Shown here: in pieces, positions 5,483 through 11,602 of the stretch
How positions within the stretch are numbered: the first letter of the stretch is position 1
How the letters are laid out: every line of letters begins with the position of its first letter
Assembly: GCA_045647785.1 (NCBI GenBank)
Contig: JAZRMU010000019.1
Coordinates: forward strand, 1 to 11,602
DNA length: 11,602 bases
Direction: 5' to 3'
Origin: SIG565 sp045647785
Lineage (GTDB): Bacteria; Bacillota; Clostridia; Oscillospirales; Acutalibacteraceae
Translations under genes and position numbers: made by a program
The notes under the pieces: generated by a model
Told to the model about the DNA's origin: nothing
Databases searched by the model: none
The model's input: the letters and a program-made list of their open reading frames with translations, nothing else

Positions 5483-7087
5483 ATGACACAAAGTCCCGAA
5501 CAAATTTTTTCGGAATACAGAAGCGGCAAAAGCTTCAAGGCTTCGCTTGGCAGTCGCGGGCTCTATGAGCAGTCGAAAATTAACGAGCGCTTTTACACGG
5601 GCGACCAATGGTACGGTGCGAAATGCGGCAACGAGCGCCCGCTTGTGCGCTATAACCTCGTTAAGCGAATAGGCGACTATAAAATGTCGGTGCTGCTGTC
5701 GAGCGATGCCGATATCACCTTTTTTGCCGAGGGTGTGCCCGCAACCAACTCCATTAAAAAAAGGGTGGAGCAGCTGCGCGCTTTGGCAGCCGCGGGGGAA
5801 ACGGCGGTATTAGGCTCTAGTGAGGAGGAGATAGCGCTTGTTATTTCTGCCTTGAACGACTACCGCAAAATTGCAGCCAAGCGCTTAAAGGTTGATTCAC
5901 TTTTGGAGCAGGCACTTAAAAATGCATACATCAGCGGCACGGGCGTTGTCTACAGCTATTGGGACAGCGAAGCTCCGACCGGTCTTTATGTAGACGAAAA
6001 CCGCGAAGTCGCCATTAAGGGCGATGTTAAAAGCGAGGTTATCGATATTGAGAATATCTATTTCGGCGACCCCGAATGCCTGTCGGTGCAGGCGCAGCCA
6101 TATATAATCATAGCGGGGAGCTGGCCGATAGAGGAGCTTCGCCGATATGCTGCACGCTGTGGCTCTGCCGCTGTCGCCATTCGGGCAGATAGCGTGGGTG
6201 GCGATAAGGCTACCGTTTTAACCAAGCTCTATAAAAAGTATTCGCCCGACGGCAAAAGCTATAAAATCTATGCCAAAATGGTGTGCGAGGGTGCCGTTAT
6301 CAGGGAGGAATGGGATATCGGCGTTAGAAAATATCCGATATCGGTTTTCAGGTGGGAAACGAGAAAAAATTGCACCTATGGAGAAAGCGAAATCACCTAT
6401 CTCATTCCCAATCAGATTGCGGTTAACCGAATGCTCACCTCGGGGGTGTGGTCGGCAATGTCGAGCGGTATGCCAACGCTTGTTGTAAACGGCGATGTGG
6501 TGGACGGCGAGATTACCAACGACCCCGGTCAGATTATAAAGGTGTTTGGCTCGAGCGACGATGTGCAAAATGCATTGCGATATGTCAGTCCGCCCGACTA
6601 TTCGGGCAATCTGCAGTCCTTTATTGCACCGCTTGTTGAGAATACGCTCGCGCAGTCGGGTGCTAACCCTGCGGCGCTGGGCGATGTTGACCCCGATAAC
6701 ACCTCGGCAATACTGACACTTCGAAATGCTGCAATGCTGCCTTTAAAAATGCTGCAGAACAGGTACTATGAGTTTATGGAGGAGGTTGCCGATATCTGGG
6801 CAGAGTTCTGGATTATGCAGTACGGTCGCCGCCGCCTTAAAATTGAGGACGAAAACGGCGTTTGGTATATGCCCTTCGAGGGCGACCGCTATCGCGACCT
6901 CATTATCTGTGCCGAGGCGAGAATTACCGCGCCCGACAGCTACGATACCGAGGCGAAAATTAAAATACTTGATAGGCTGCTTGAGCGAGGAGATATTACC
7001 CTGCAGCAATATCTGCACCGTCTGCCGAGCGGCATTCTTAAGGATGCGGATGAGCTTATCCGCAGCGTTAGGGGGGCGACGGTATGA
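5483..7087 (+). CDS. Portal protein, P22-like
   Basis: Subunit of the dodecameric ring at one capsid vertex through which TerL pumps DNA and to which the tail attaches. At 534 residues it has normal portal size. Recognisable parts are ERFYTGDQW (35-43), RPLVRYNLVKRIGDYKM, the helical region ending in ALKNAYISGTGVVYSYWD, the IDIENIYFGDP segment (wing/stem boundary), and the C-terminal SGANPAALGDVDPDNTSAI followed by a long helix. These match the P22-type portal family of Gram-positive prophages. The start at 5483 follows GGGAGG by 7 bases. The stop overlaps the next start (ATGA). Its place after the coat gene, instead of directly after TerL, is uncommon. The reading frame is intact. Confidence 0.9.
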   Translation: MTQSPEQIFSEYRSGKSFKASLGSRGLYEQSKINERFYTGDQWYGAKCGNERPLVRYNLVKRIGDYKMSVLLSSDADITFFAEGVPATNSIKKRVEQLRALAAAGETAVLGSSEEEIALVISALNDYRKIAAKRLKVDSLLEQALKNAYISGTGVVYSYWDSEAPTGLYVDENREVAIKGDVKSEVIDIENIYFGDPECLSVQAQPYIIIAGSWPIEELRRYAARCGSAAVAIRADSVGGDKATVLTKLYKKYSPDGKSYKIYAKMVCEGAVIREEWDIGVRKYPISVFRWETRKNCTYGESEITYLIPNQIAVNRMLTSGVWSAMSSGMPTLVVNGDVVDGEITNDPGQIIKVFGSSDDVQNALRYVSPPDYSGNLQSFIAPLVENTLAQSGANPAALGDVDPDNTSAILTLRNAAMLPLKMLQNRYYEFMEEVADIWAEFWIMQYGRRRLKIEDENGVWYMPFEGDRYRDLIICAEARITAPDSYDTEAKIKILDRLLERGDITLQQYLHRLPSGILKDADELIRSVRGATV

Positions 7088-7419
7088 CAGTAAAGGAATG
7101 CTTCGACAGCGCAAGGCTGCTGCTAGGCTACCAGCTAAATGAGGATAGTGCCGCCGAATATCCCTTCGAATTAGATGCGCTTTTCTTTTTCAACTGCATC
7201 TATTTTGAATTGACAGGCAGCACTCTGCAGTCGGTCGATTGCACAATTTCAGCCAGCCCCGCCGTGCTTGATGCGCTGCCCTACGGTATTGCTATGCTGC
7301 TTGCTCTTTATGTGGGCGATACCGCCAAGCAAAATTTTTTAGCCGATATTTTTGGCGCAAAACGCACCAAATGCAGGGCAGGGCTTTCAAAAATAAAAGA
7401 TGTTTTACCGAGGTGCTAG
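7084..7419 (+). CDS. Probable head-tail adaptor protein
   Basis: A mainly helical 111-residue protein of a size typical for the gp4/gp6-type adaptors that bind beneath the portal. The N-terminus (KECFDSARLLLGYQLNED) and the central LPYGIAMLLALYVGDTAKQNFL helix, with a following basic tail, resemble small connector proteins in clostridial prophages; the LPYGIA segment is the most family-like. It begins inside the portal stop codon (ATGA overlap), so the two proteins are translationally coupled, and the tail gene starts 3 bases after its stop. The assignment rests on size, helix pattern and position; no catalytic residues are expected. Confidence 0.65.
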   Translation: MTVKECFDSARLLLGYQLNEDSAAEYPFELDALFFFNCIYFELTGSTLQSVDCTISASPAVLDALPYGIAMLLALYVGDTAKQNFLADIFGAKRTKCRAGLSKIKDVLPRC

Positions 7420-7422
7420 GCT

Positions 7423-9399
7423 ATGAAATTCCCAAAAATGCGCTTTACTAACCGCGAAAAGCAGGTTATTTCCAACTTTTCAAGGCAGGATGCCGAGAAT
7501 GGCAGCGCTGTGATAGCGAGTGCGGTGAACACCGAATTTTCACTCGGTACAGTCCGTACCCGTCGTTCGGTTGTGGCAACGGGGGATATGGTTTGCACCG
7601 TTGAGAATGCCAAGGAGCAGAGCTTCGCTTTCACAGGTGCTCTGCGGCGCACTGAAAGCGGCGTGAGCGAACTCACCTATCTTTTAAAAACAAACGAGGA
7701 CGGCTCAAAAACCTGCAGTTTCAGATTTTTTGGCAGCGACGGCAGCGTTCTTCAGGCGGGGAAAATAGAGTACCCACTCGATAATAATATGCTCCGCCGC
7801 CGACCCGAGGGGCTGGTCTGCTTTAGCAGCGTACCAAAGTATGGGGCTGGCATTTATGCCTTTATAAAGGTGTTCGAGCTAGAAACTAATAAATACACGC
7901 TCGATATTTTCGAGCTATCGGACGATGCCACACGCTGGATATCCATCACCGGCAGCGATTTCTATGTTCCAACCCATTTATGGGGCGGCAGAGGCGATAA
8001 TTGGAATATGTGCGAAACCGCCCTTGCCGAACCCGAAATACGCGAGGAGCTGAATATGCTCGGCGGTGTGTGCGACTGCTATTTCACCACCGACGGTGTG
8101 TCTTTAAACTACACGCTGCCGCCAATGGGCTATGATATTGAAACCGACGAATATATAACCGCCGCGGTAAGGGTTGACAGGCTAACAACGCTTACCTTTA
8201 AAATCAATAGGCATTCTATCATTTCCAATACCCAAAGGTATCAGGAAAAGGATATACAAATGGTGTTCACGGGCGACAGCCTGTATTTCGTTAGCGGCAA
8301 CCAGCAGTATATAATGCCGAGATATTACCCAAAAGCCAACAATATGAAGGTGCGAATTGTGCATTCCTCGGAGAGTGAGCGCGAATGGTTCACTGGTGTC
8401 CACACCGCCGTTACACACAGCTTCGCCTCGGGCGGAGACCGTCTTATTCTCACAAACAATTCCGACATTTCAGCGGGGCTTGCGGTCAGTGCCGAAAATA
8501 ATCCCTTCTATTTCCCTAAAAATAATTTTATAACGGTTGGCGACGGCGGCAAAATCAATGCCGTTTGCCCCCAAAAAAGCGAGCTGCTCGTTTTCAAAAG
8601 CACCGAGATTTATAAGCTCGGCATCAAGAGTGGTCGGCTTCAGACCGAGCGCCTGACGGGTGAGGTTGGGGCTGTAAATCATCGCGCCGTTAAGACTGTA
8701 GGAGGGGCTTGCTGCTTCATTAGCAGCAACGATAAGCCCTATGCTGTTTATGGGGATAGGGTTCATCCGCTTCACAGCGCACTCGGAGAAAATGTTGAGC
8801 TGCTGCTTGGAGGCAATGTGTTTGCCTGCACTGCGTTTGGCAGATATATAGTCTTTTGCGATAAAGCGGCGCTGCTGCTTGAGGTGTCGGACGGGGTAGA
8901 GGCTTATAAAAATCCCTGCTGGAATGTATGGACCTTCCCATTTAATTCTAGATTTGAGGGTAGCGTATCCTATGGCGATGACTGCACGATTATAGGGCGC
9001 AGCAACGTTCTGGGTGTTACCTATTATTATGTTGCCAAGCTCTGCGAGGGGCAGGGGGATATGTGCTATCCGTTTTCGTCGGTGCGGCTGGAAAAAATGC
9101 TGTATCCTATTAAAACCACCATTAAAACCGCGGCTCTTTCTCCCGCATCGGGCGAATTCTTTTCGCTAGACTCGCTCGAACTTCAGCTCGTCGGCTTGGG
9201 CGACTGCGAGGTGAGCATTAAGGACCAAAGCGGTGATATCAGAAGGCGGTTTATCATAAATATTAATAATGGTAGACGCGGCTGCCCCAAAAGGCTGCTG
9301 CCAAATCTTTTGGCAAGAGAGTGCGCGATTGAGCTGTCGAGCGAGGAGCAGATTATTCTAACGGAATTAAGGCTCGGCTACCATAAATTATCAGAGTAG
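7423..9399 (+). CDS. Probable short-tail nozzle / stabilisation protein
   Basis: A 658-residue, beta-rich protein. It opens with a basic segment (MKFPKMRFTNREKQVISNFS) and an NGSAVIASAVNTEFSLGTVRTRRSV region listing structural contacts. From about 325 to 500 it reads like the propeller of podoviral nozzle proteins (T7 gp12, P22 gp10): THSFASGGDRLILTNNSD, NNPFYFPKNNFITVGDG (359-375), the ELLVFKSTEIYKL motif (387-399), then GAVNHRAVKTVGGACCFIS. This series (a printed data frame, a position with FP-x-N-x-I-x-V-G, then L-x-x-F-K) is typical of that group. A nozzle seals DNA in the capsid and extends the short tail. It follows portal and adaptor as expected. The last 130 residues have no parallel that I recognise. 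It could alternatively be a different tail or baseplate protein. Confidence 0.55.
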   Translation: MKFPKMRFTNREKQVISNFSRQDAENGSAVIASAVNTEFSLGTVRTRRSVVATGDMVCTVENAKEQSFAFTGALRRTESGVSELTYLLKTNEDGSKTCSFRFFGSDGSVLQAGKIEYPLDNNMLRRRPEGLVCFSSVPKYGAGIYAFIKVFELETNKYTLDIFELSDDATRWISITGSDFYVPTHLWGGRGDNWNMCETALAEPEIREELNMLGGVCDCYFTTDGVSLNYTLPPMGYDIETDEYITAAVRVDRLTTLTFKINRHSIISNTQRYQEKDIQMVFTGDSLYFVSGNQQYIMPRYYPKANNMKVRIVHSSESEREWFTGVHTAVTHSFASGGDRLILTNNSDISAGLAVSAENNPFYFPKNNFITVGDGGKINAVCPQKSELLVFKSTEIYKLGIKSGRLQTERLTGEVGAVNHRAVKTVGGACCFISSNDKPYAVYGDRVHPLHSALGENVELLLGGNVFACTAFGRYIVFCDKAALLLEVSDGVEAYKNPCWNVWTFPFNSRFEGSVSYGDDCTIIGRSNVLGVTYYYVAKLCEGQGDMCYPFSSVRLEKMLYPIKTTIKTAALSPASGEFFSLDSLELQLVGLGDCEVSIKDQSGDIRRRFIININNGRRGCPKRLLPNLLARECAIELSSEEQIILTELRLGYHKLSE

Positions 9400-9408
9400 A
9401 GGTAAGCT

Positions 9409-10548
9409 ATGCGTAAAATTTCGGCTGTCCTTTTGGCGCTTTGCCTAATATTGACTTGCGGCTGCACTGCGCCAACAGAAAACAGCGAAGCTAAAAATGA
9501 AACGGTCGGCGTTTGGGTAACCTATGCAGAAATTGACAGTATGGTGCGGTCCGCCGAGGGCTTCGAGGCGAGCTTTCGCGCCGCGTTGGAGCGACTGCAG
9601 GAATTGGGGGTCAACACCCTCTATTTCCACGCGGTTGCCTTTTGCGATGCCACATATAATTCATCGGTCTACCCGTTGCGGCACGGCGAGGACCTGTTAA
9701 AAACGGCAATATCCCTTTGCGAGGAAAGGAATATCGCGCTGCATGCGTGGCTCAACCCCTATCGAGTGCAGACCTCGTCTGCAAATCCCGAAACACTGCC
9801 AAACGGCTTTGTTAAGGAGTGGCTGACCGACACAACCCCCGAAAATGATAAAAATGTCTGCTTTAGCCAAAGCGGAATTTATCTTAATCCCGCAAGCGCG
9901 CAGGTGCGAAGCTTAATACTTTCGGCTGTGCGCGAAATTCTTGAAAATTATCGGGTGGCGGGTATTCAGTTTGATGATTATTTCTATCCAACCACCGATG
10001 AAGCCTTCGATGAGGAAAGCTACAGGGAGTATGCCCAAAATGCCGAAAACCCGCTCGAACGCAGCCATTGGCGCAGAGCAAATGTCAATGCGCTAATCCT
10101 TGGTACATATAATGTAGTAAAGGCGGCAGAGGGAGAAAGGGTGTTCGGCATCAGCCCCGCTGCCGATCTTGAGCGCTGTTATAGCGAGCTCTTTGCAGAT
10201 GTGGAAACCTGGGTTAGCGGAGGCTATGTGGACTATCTGCTGCCGCAGCTCTATTTCGGCTTTGAATACCCGCTTGAACGCTTTAGGTTTGATAATCTTA
10301 TTATAAAATGGCTCGATATAGCGGGGGATAGGGTGGAGCTTCTTTGCGGGCTGCCTATGTATAAAACAGCAACCGAGCAGACCCCCGATAGCACCGAGTG
10401 GCAGTCGAGAAACGATATACTGGCCCGCCAGATAGAGTGCGTGCGCGAGTATGGCATAAAGGGCTTTGCCTTTTTCTCGCTGTCCTCACTCTTGAGTGAA
10501 AACGCGGCAAACCGCGAGCAATTAGAAAATATAAAGGAAGTTATTTAA
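9409..10548 (+). CDS. GHL10 family glycosyl hydrolase lipoprotein (DigH-like)
   Basis: A secreted, lipid-anchored glycosidase of 379 residues. The N-terminus is a lipoprotein signal (MRKI, hydrophobic core 6-16, Cys17 or Cys19 as lipidation site; the lipobox TCGC/ILTC is imperfect). A Thr/Glu/Asn-rich tether leads into a TIM-barrel GHL10 domain: GVWVTYAEID (34-43), LGVNTLYFHA, HAWLNPYR (112-119), GIYLNPA, GIQFDDYFYP (185-194, Asp189/Asp190), HWRRANVN, FGISPAA (246-251) and LPQLYFG (278-284). E. coli DigH (YddW), of the same family, is a lipoprotein that cleaves peptidoglycan glycans stripped of stem peptides. Here the gene sits between tail and holin genes, with TAATG coupling to the next gene. 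An amidase, which makes denuded glycan, follows. A role in lysis is therefore plausible. Superinfection exclusion or host-surface remodelling are alternatives. Confidence 0.88.
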   Translation: MRKISAVLLALCLILTCGCTAPTENSEAKNETVGVWVTYAEIDSMVRSAEGFEASFRAALERLQELGVNTLYFHAVAFCDATYNSSVYPLRHGEDLLKTAISLCEERNIALHAWLNPYRVQTSSANPETLPNGFVKEWLTDTTPENDKNVCFSQSGIYLNPASAQVRSLILSAVREILENYRVAGIQFDDYFYPTTDEAFDEESYREYAQNAENPLERSHWRRANVNALILGTYNVVKAAEGERVFGISPAADLERCYSELFADVETWVSGGYVDYLLPQLYFGFEYPLERFRFDNLIIKWLDIAGDRVELLCGLPMYKTATEQTPDSTEWQSRNDILARQIECVREYGIKGFAFFSLSSLLSENAANREQLENIKEVI

Positions 10549-10805
10549 TGAACGAAGCAATTCTTGTTGCGCTCATTTCGTTTGTCGGTACTCTGCTTGG
10601 TACAGCGGGCGGTATAGTCGCGTCGGGCAAGCTCGTGAACTACCGCATTGAGCAGCTTGAAAAGAAGGTCGAGGCACTTGGCCTTTTATCGGCAAGAGTT
10701 CCGATAATCGAGGAGCAAATCAAAAGTATTAAAAAGGAGAAAAAATATGAAAATTTCAAAATGGACAATAGTTCGTACCGTAATGACAGCCATAGTGGCA
10801 CTTAA
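10548..10805 (+). CDS. Membrane-anchored coiled-coil protein of the lysis module (XhlA-like)
   Basis: 85 residues: an N-terminal transmembrane helix (about 4-26) rich in Gly, Thr and Ala, then a heptad-type coiled coil (about 31-68: YRIEQLEKKVEALG to IIEEQIKSIKKEKK). The arrangement resembles XhlA-type haemolysin-like proteins that sit beside holins in Gram-positive phages and assist membrane disruption. The ATG shares one base with the TAA of the lipoprotein gene (TAATG) and has AAAGGAAG upstream. The last 19 residues (from about 67) are encoded in DNA that is also the start of the holin gene in another frame, and look unlike the coiled coil. They may be a read-through tail of no function. 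Accessory holin/antiholin is the best guess. Confidence 0.55.
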   Translation: MNEAILVALISFVGTLLGTAGGIVASGKLVNYRIEQLEKKVEALGLLSARVPIIEEQIKSIKKEKKYENFKMDNSSYRNDSHSGT

Positions 10806-10995
10806 TTTAATATTAAAGGCATTCGGTGTAGATGTCATAAATGCCGACGGGAACGCTATTATGGGCATTGTTGAGGTGCTCATCGAGGTAGGCGCAATTA
10901 TCGCCTCCTGGTGGTATAACAACAGCTTTTCCGAGGCGGCAAAGCGTGCCGATGCCTTTTTTAAAACGCTCAAGGAGAATGGCGAAAATGTTTAA
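10747..10995 (+). CDS. Phage holin, SPP1 family
   Basis: A small holin of 82 residues that permeabilises the cytoplasmic membrane to trigger lysis. Two membrane segments are visible, about 7-28 (TIVRTVMTAIVALNLILKAF) and 38-56. They are followed by the family mark WWYNNSF (55-61) and an amphipathic, Lys-rich C-terminus (AAKRADAFFKTLKENG). The SPP1-type motif W-W-x-N-N-S-F is clear. Its initiation site, AAAGGAGAAAAAATATG, is identical to that of the capsid gene and lies inside the preceding gene, with a 59-base overlap. The stop overlaps the amidase start by 8 bases. It presumably acts together with the coiled-coil protein and the amidase. Confidence 0.9.
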   Translation: MKISKWTIVRTVMTAIVALNLILKAFGVDVINADGNAIMGIVEVLIEVGAIIASWWYNNSFSEAAKRADAFFKTLKENGENV

Positions 10996-11602
10996 AATCG
11001 CGCTTAATGCAGGGCATTATCTTGGCACAGCGGGCAAGCGAGTAATGCGGGAGCTCGACCCGAGCGAAACCCGCGAATGGGTGCTGAATTCCCGCATTTG
11101 CGAGCTGGTAGAAAGGAAAATGACCGAGTATACGGGCTACGAGCTGCTGCGAATTGATGACCGCAGCGGAAAAACCGATAAATCGGTAGCCGACCGTGCC
11201 GCCGAGGCGAACAGGTTTGGCGCAGATATCTATGTGTCGGTGCACCATAATGCGGGAATTGGCGGTGGCAGCGGCGGTGGCGCTATGGCGTATGTCTATA
11301 CCCGCGTGGACGATACAACCCGCCGTTTGCAGACCGTTCTTTATGATGAATTTATCGCAGCGACCGCGCTTCGCGGCAACCGAGTAACCCCAAAAAGCAC
11401 GGGCGACTTCGGCGAGCTGCGACTTACCCGTATGCCGGCGGTGCTGCTGGAATGCGGTTTTATGGATAGCCGCAACGATGTGCCGATTATTTTGTCGGCA
11501 GAATTTGCCGAAAGGGCAGCCGAGGGTATTGTGAATGGTATTGTGAAATTCGCAGGTCTTGAGCGCCGACCAGCCCCCGCACCTACACCAGCCCCCGCAC
11601 CT
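10988..11602 (+). CDS. N-acetylmuramoyl-L-alanine amidase (Amidase_3 endolysin), 3' end outside window
   Basis: A zinc-dependent amidase that cuts between N-acetylmuramic acid and the stem peptide, leaving denuded glycan. The visible 205 residues contain the complete catalytic domain: NAGH with His10, Glu30 in the TREWVLN segment, SVHHN with His86, and the catalytic Glu155 in LLECGFMD. A glycine-rich loop (about 90-98) follows SVHHN. From residue 195 a Pro/Ala linker (PAPAPTPAPAP) begins and runs off the window, so a cell-wall-binding domain or other module is expected beyond it. There is no signal peptide at the N-terminus, as in holin-dependent endolysins. The gene overlaps the holin by 8 bases, and a good ribosome site (AAGGAG) lies in the holin's last codons. 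The catalytic set is intact. Confidence 0.95.
   Translation, partial: MFKIALNAGHYLGTAGKRVMRELDPSETREWVLNSRICELVERKMTEYTGYELLRIDDRSGKTDKSVADRAAEANRFGADIYVSVHHNAGIGGGSGGGAMAYVYTRVDDTTRRLQTVLYDEFIAATALRGNRVTPKSTGDFGELRLTRMPAVLLECGFMDSRNDVPIILSAEFAERAAEGIVNGIVKFAGLERRPAPAPTPAPAP
11569..11602 (+). repeat. Tandem 18-base repeat coding a Pro/Ala linker
   Basis: The 16-base unit ACCAGCCCCCGCACCT occurs at 11569-11584 and again at 11587-11602, giving an 18-base period at the window edge. It codes the linker after the amidase catalytic domain. The copy number beyond the edge is unknown. Confidence 0.85.

Larger units (their letters stand above)
1766..11602 (+). mobile_element. Phage-type packaging, virion and lysis cassette (right end outside window)
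   Basis: A continuous plus-strand block of eleven genes in the order: small terminase-like, TerL, small membrane protein, scaffold, major capsid, portal, adaptor, nozzle-like tail protein, GHL10 lipoprotein, coiled-coil membrane protein plus SPP1-type holin, and amidase. The tail-side genes resemble a short-tailed (podovirus) plan: P22-like portal followed by adaptor and nozzle, with no tape measure in the space available. The left border is the divergent host gene maf. No integrase, repressor, replication gene or attachment-site repeat can be seen in the window. Genes keep touching or overlapping, and all reading frames are intact, so it does not look like decaying remnant DNA. Confidence 0.85.

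Noticed and set aside
10731..10749. Programmed frameshift joining the coiled-coil protein to the holin at the A-runs
   Set aside because: The holin is in the +1 frame, which a standard -1 slip would not reach, and the holin has its own strong ribosome site and start.
4216..10817. Palindrome TTTAATATTAAA present before the capsid gene and inside the holin gene
   Set aside because: One copy is ordinary coding sequence (LNLILK) and the string is AT-only. A repeat of this length is expected by chance in such a window.
11569..11602. Tandem repeat as a CRISPR or attachment site
   Set aside because: It is an in-frame Pro/Ala linker in the amidase gene, with an 18-base coding period and no spacers.

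Overview
The window joins two host housekeeping genes to a compact, all-rightward block of phage-type virion and lysis genes. The organism is most likely a member of the Bacillota, probably a gut-type clostridium (Oscillospirales-like). This is inferred from the strong AGGAGG-type ribosome sites, the PBSX/SPP1-like terminase, the SPP1-family holin, the Gram-positive style Pro/Ala linker on the amidase, and the maf-rlmD pair. Phage genes and host genes look alike in base composition and codon flavour by eye, which suggests long residence or a well-adapted element. No species can be named from the sequence alone.

Layout. Positions 1-1604, minus strand: a 23S rRNA uracil-5-methyltransferase (RlmD/TrmA family, 3' end cut by the window edge), translationally coupled behind a Maf nucleotide pyrophosphatase. 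Positions 1605-1765: the only sizeable non-coding gap. It holds two back-to-back extended -10 promoters, one for maf and one for the phage-type operon. Positions 1766-4156: small terminase-like protein, large terminase, a tiny one-helix membrane protein and a scaffold protein. Positions 4157-5482: the major capsid gene, which carries a C-terminal Ig-like domain and is bracketed by two RNA hairpins. Positions 5483-9399: P22-like portal, short head-tail adaptor, and a 658-residue protein that looks like a podoviral tail nozzle/stabilisation protein. Positions 9409-11602: a lipoprotein glycosyl hydrolase (GHL10), a membrane-anchored coiled-coil protein, an SPP1-type holin and an Amidase_3 endolysin cut by the right edge.

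How it works together. Genes are packed with overlapping stops and starts (ATGA, TAATG, TTGA), so 1766-11602 reads as one transcription unit from the promoter at about 1706. It contains what is needed to package DNA into a capsid closed by a short tail and to lyse the cell. No integrase, repressor, replication gene, prohead protease, tape measure, ejection protein or tailspike is visible, and the terminase end lies directly against host maf. The block could be the end of an oddly arranged prophage, a capsid-carrying satellite, or a domesticated (gene-transfer-agent-like) particle operon. The most unusual single gene is the GHL10 lipoprotein inside the lysis module. Its known relative DigH cleaves the denuded glycan strands that amidases such as the downstream one produce.
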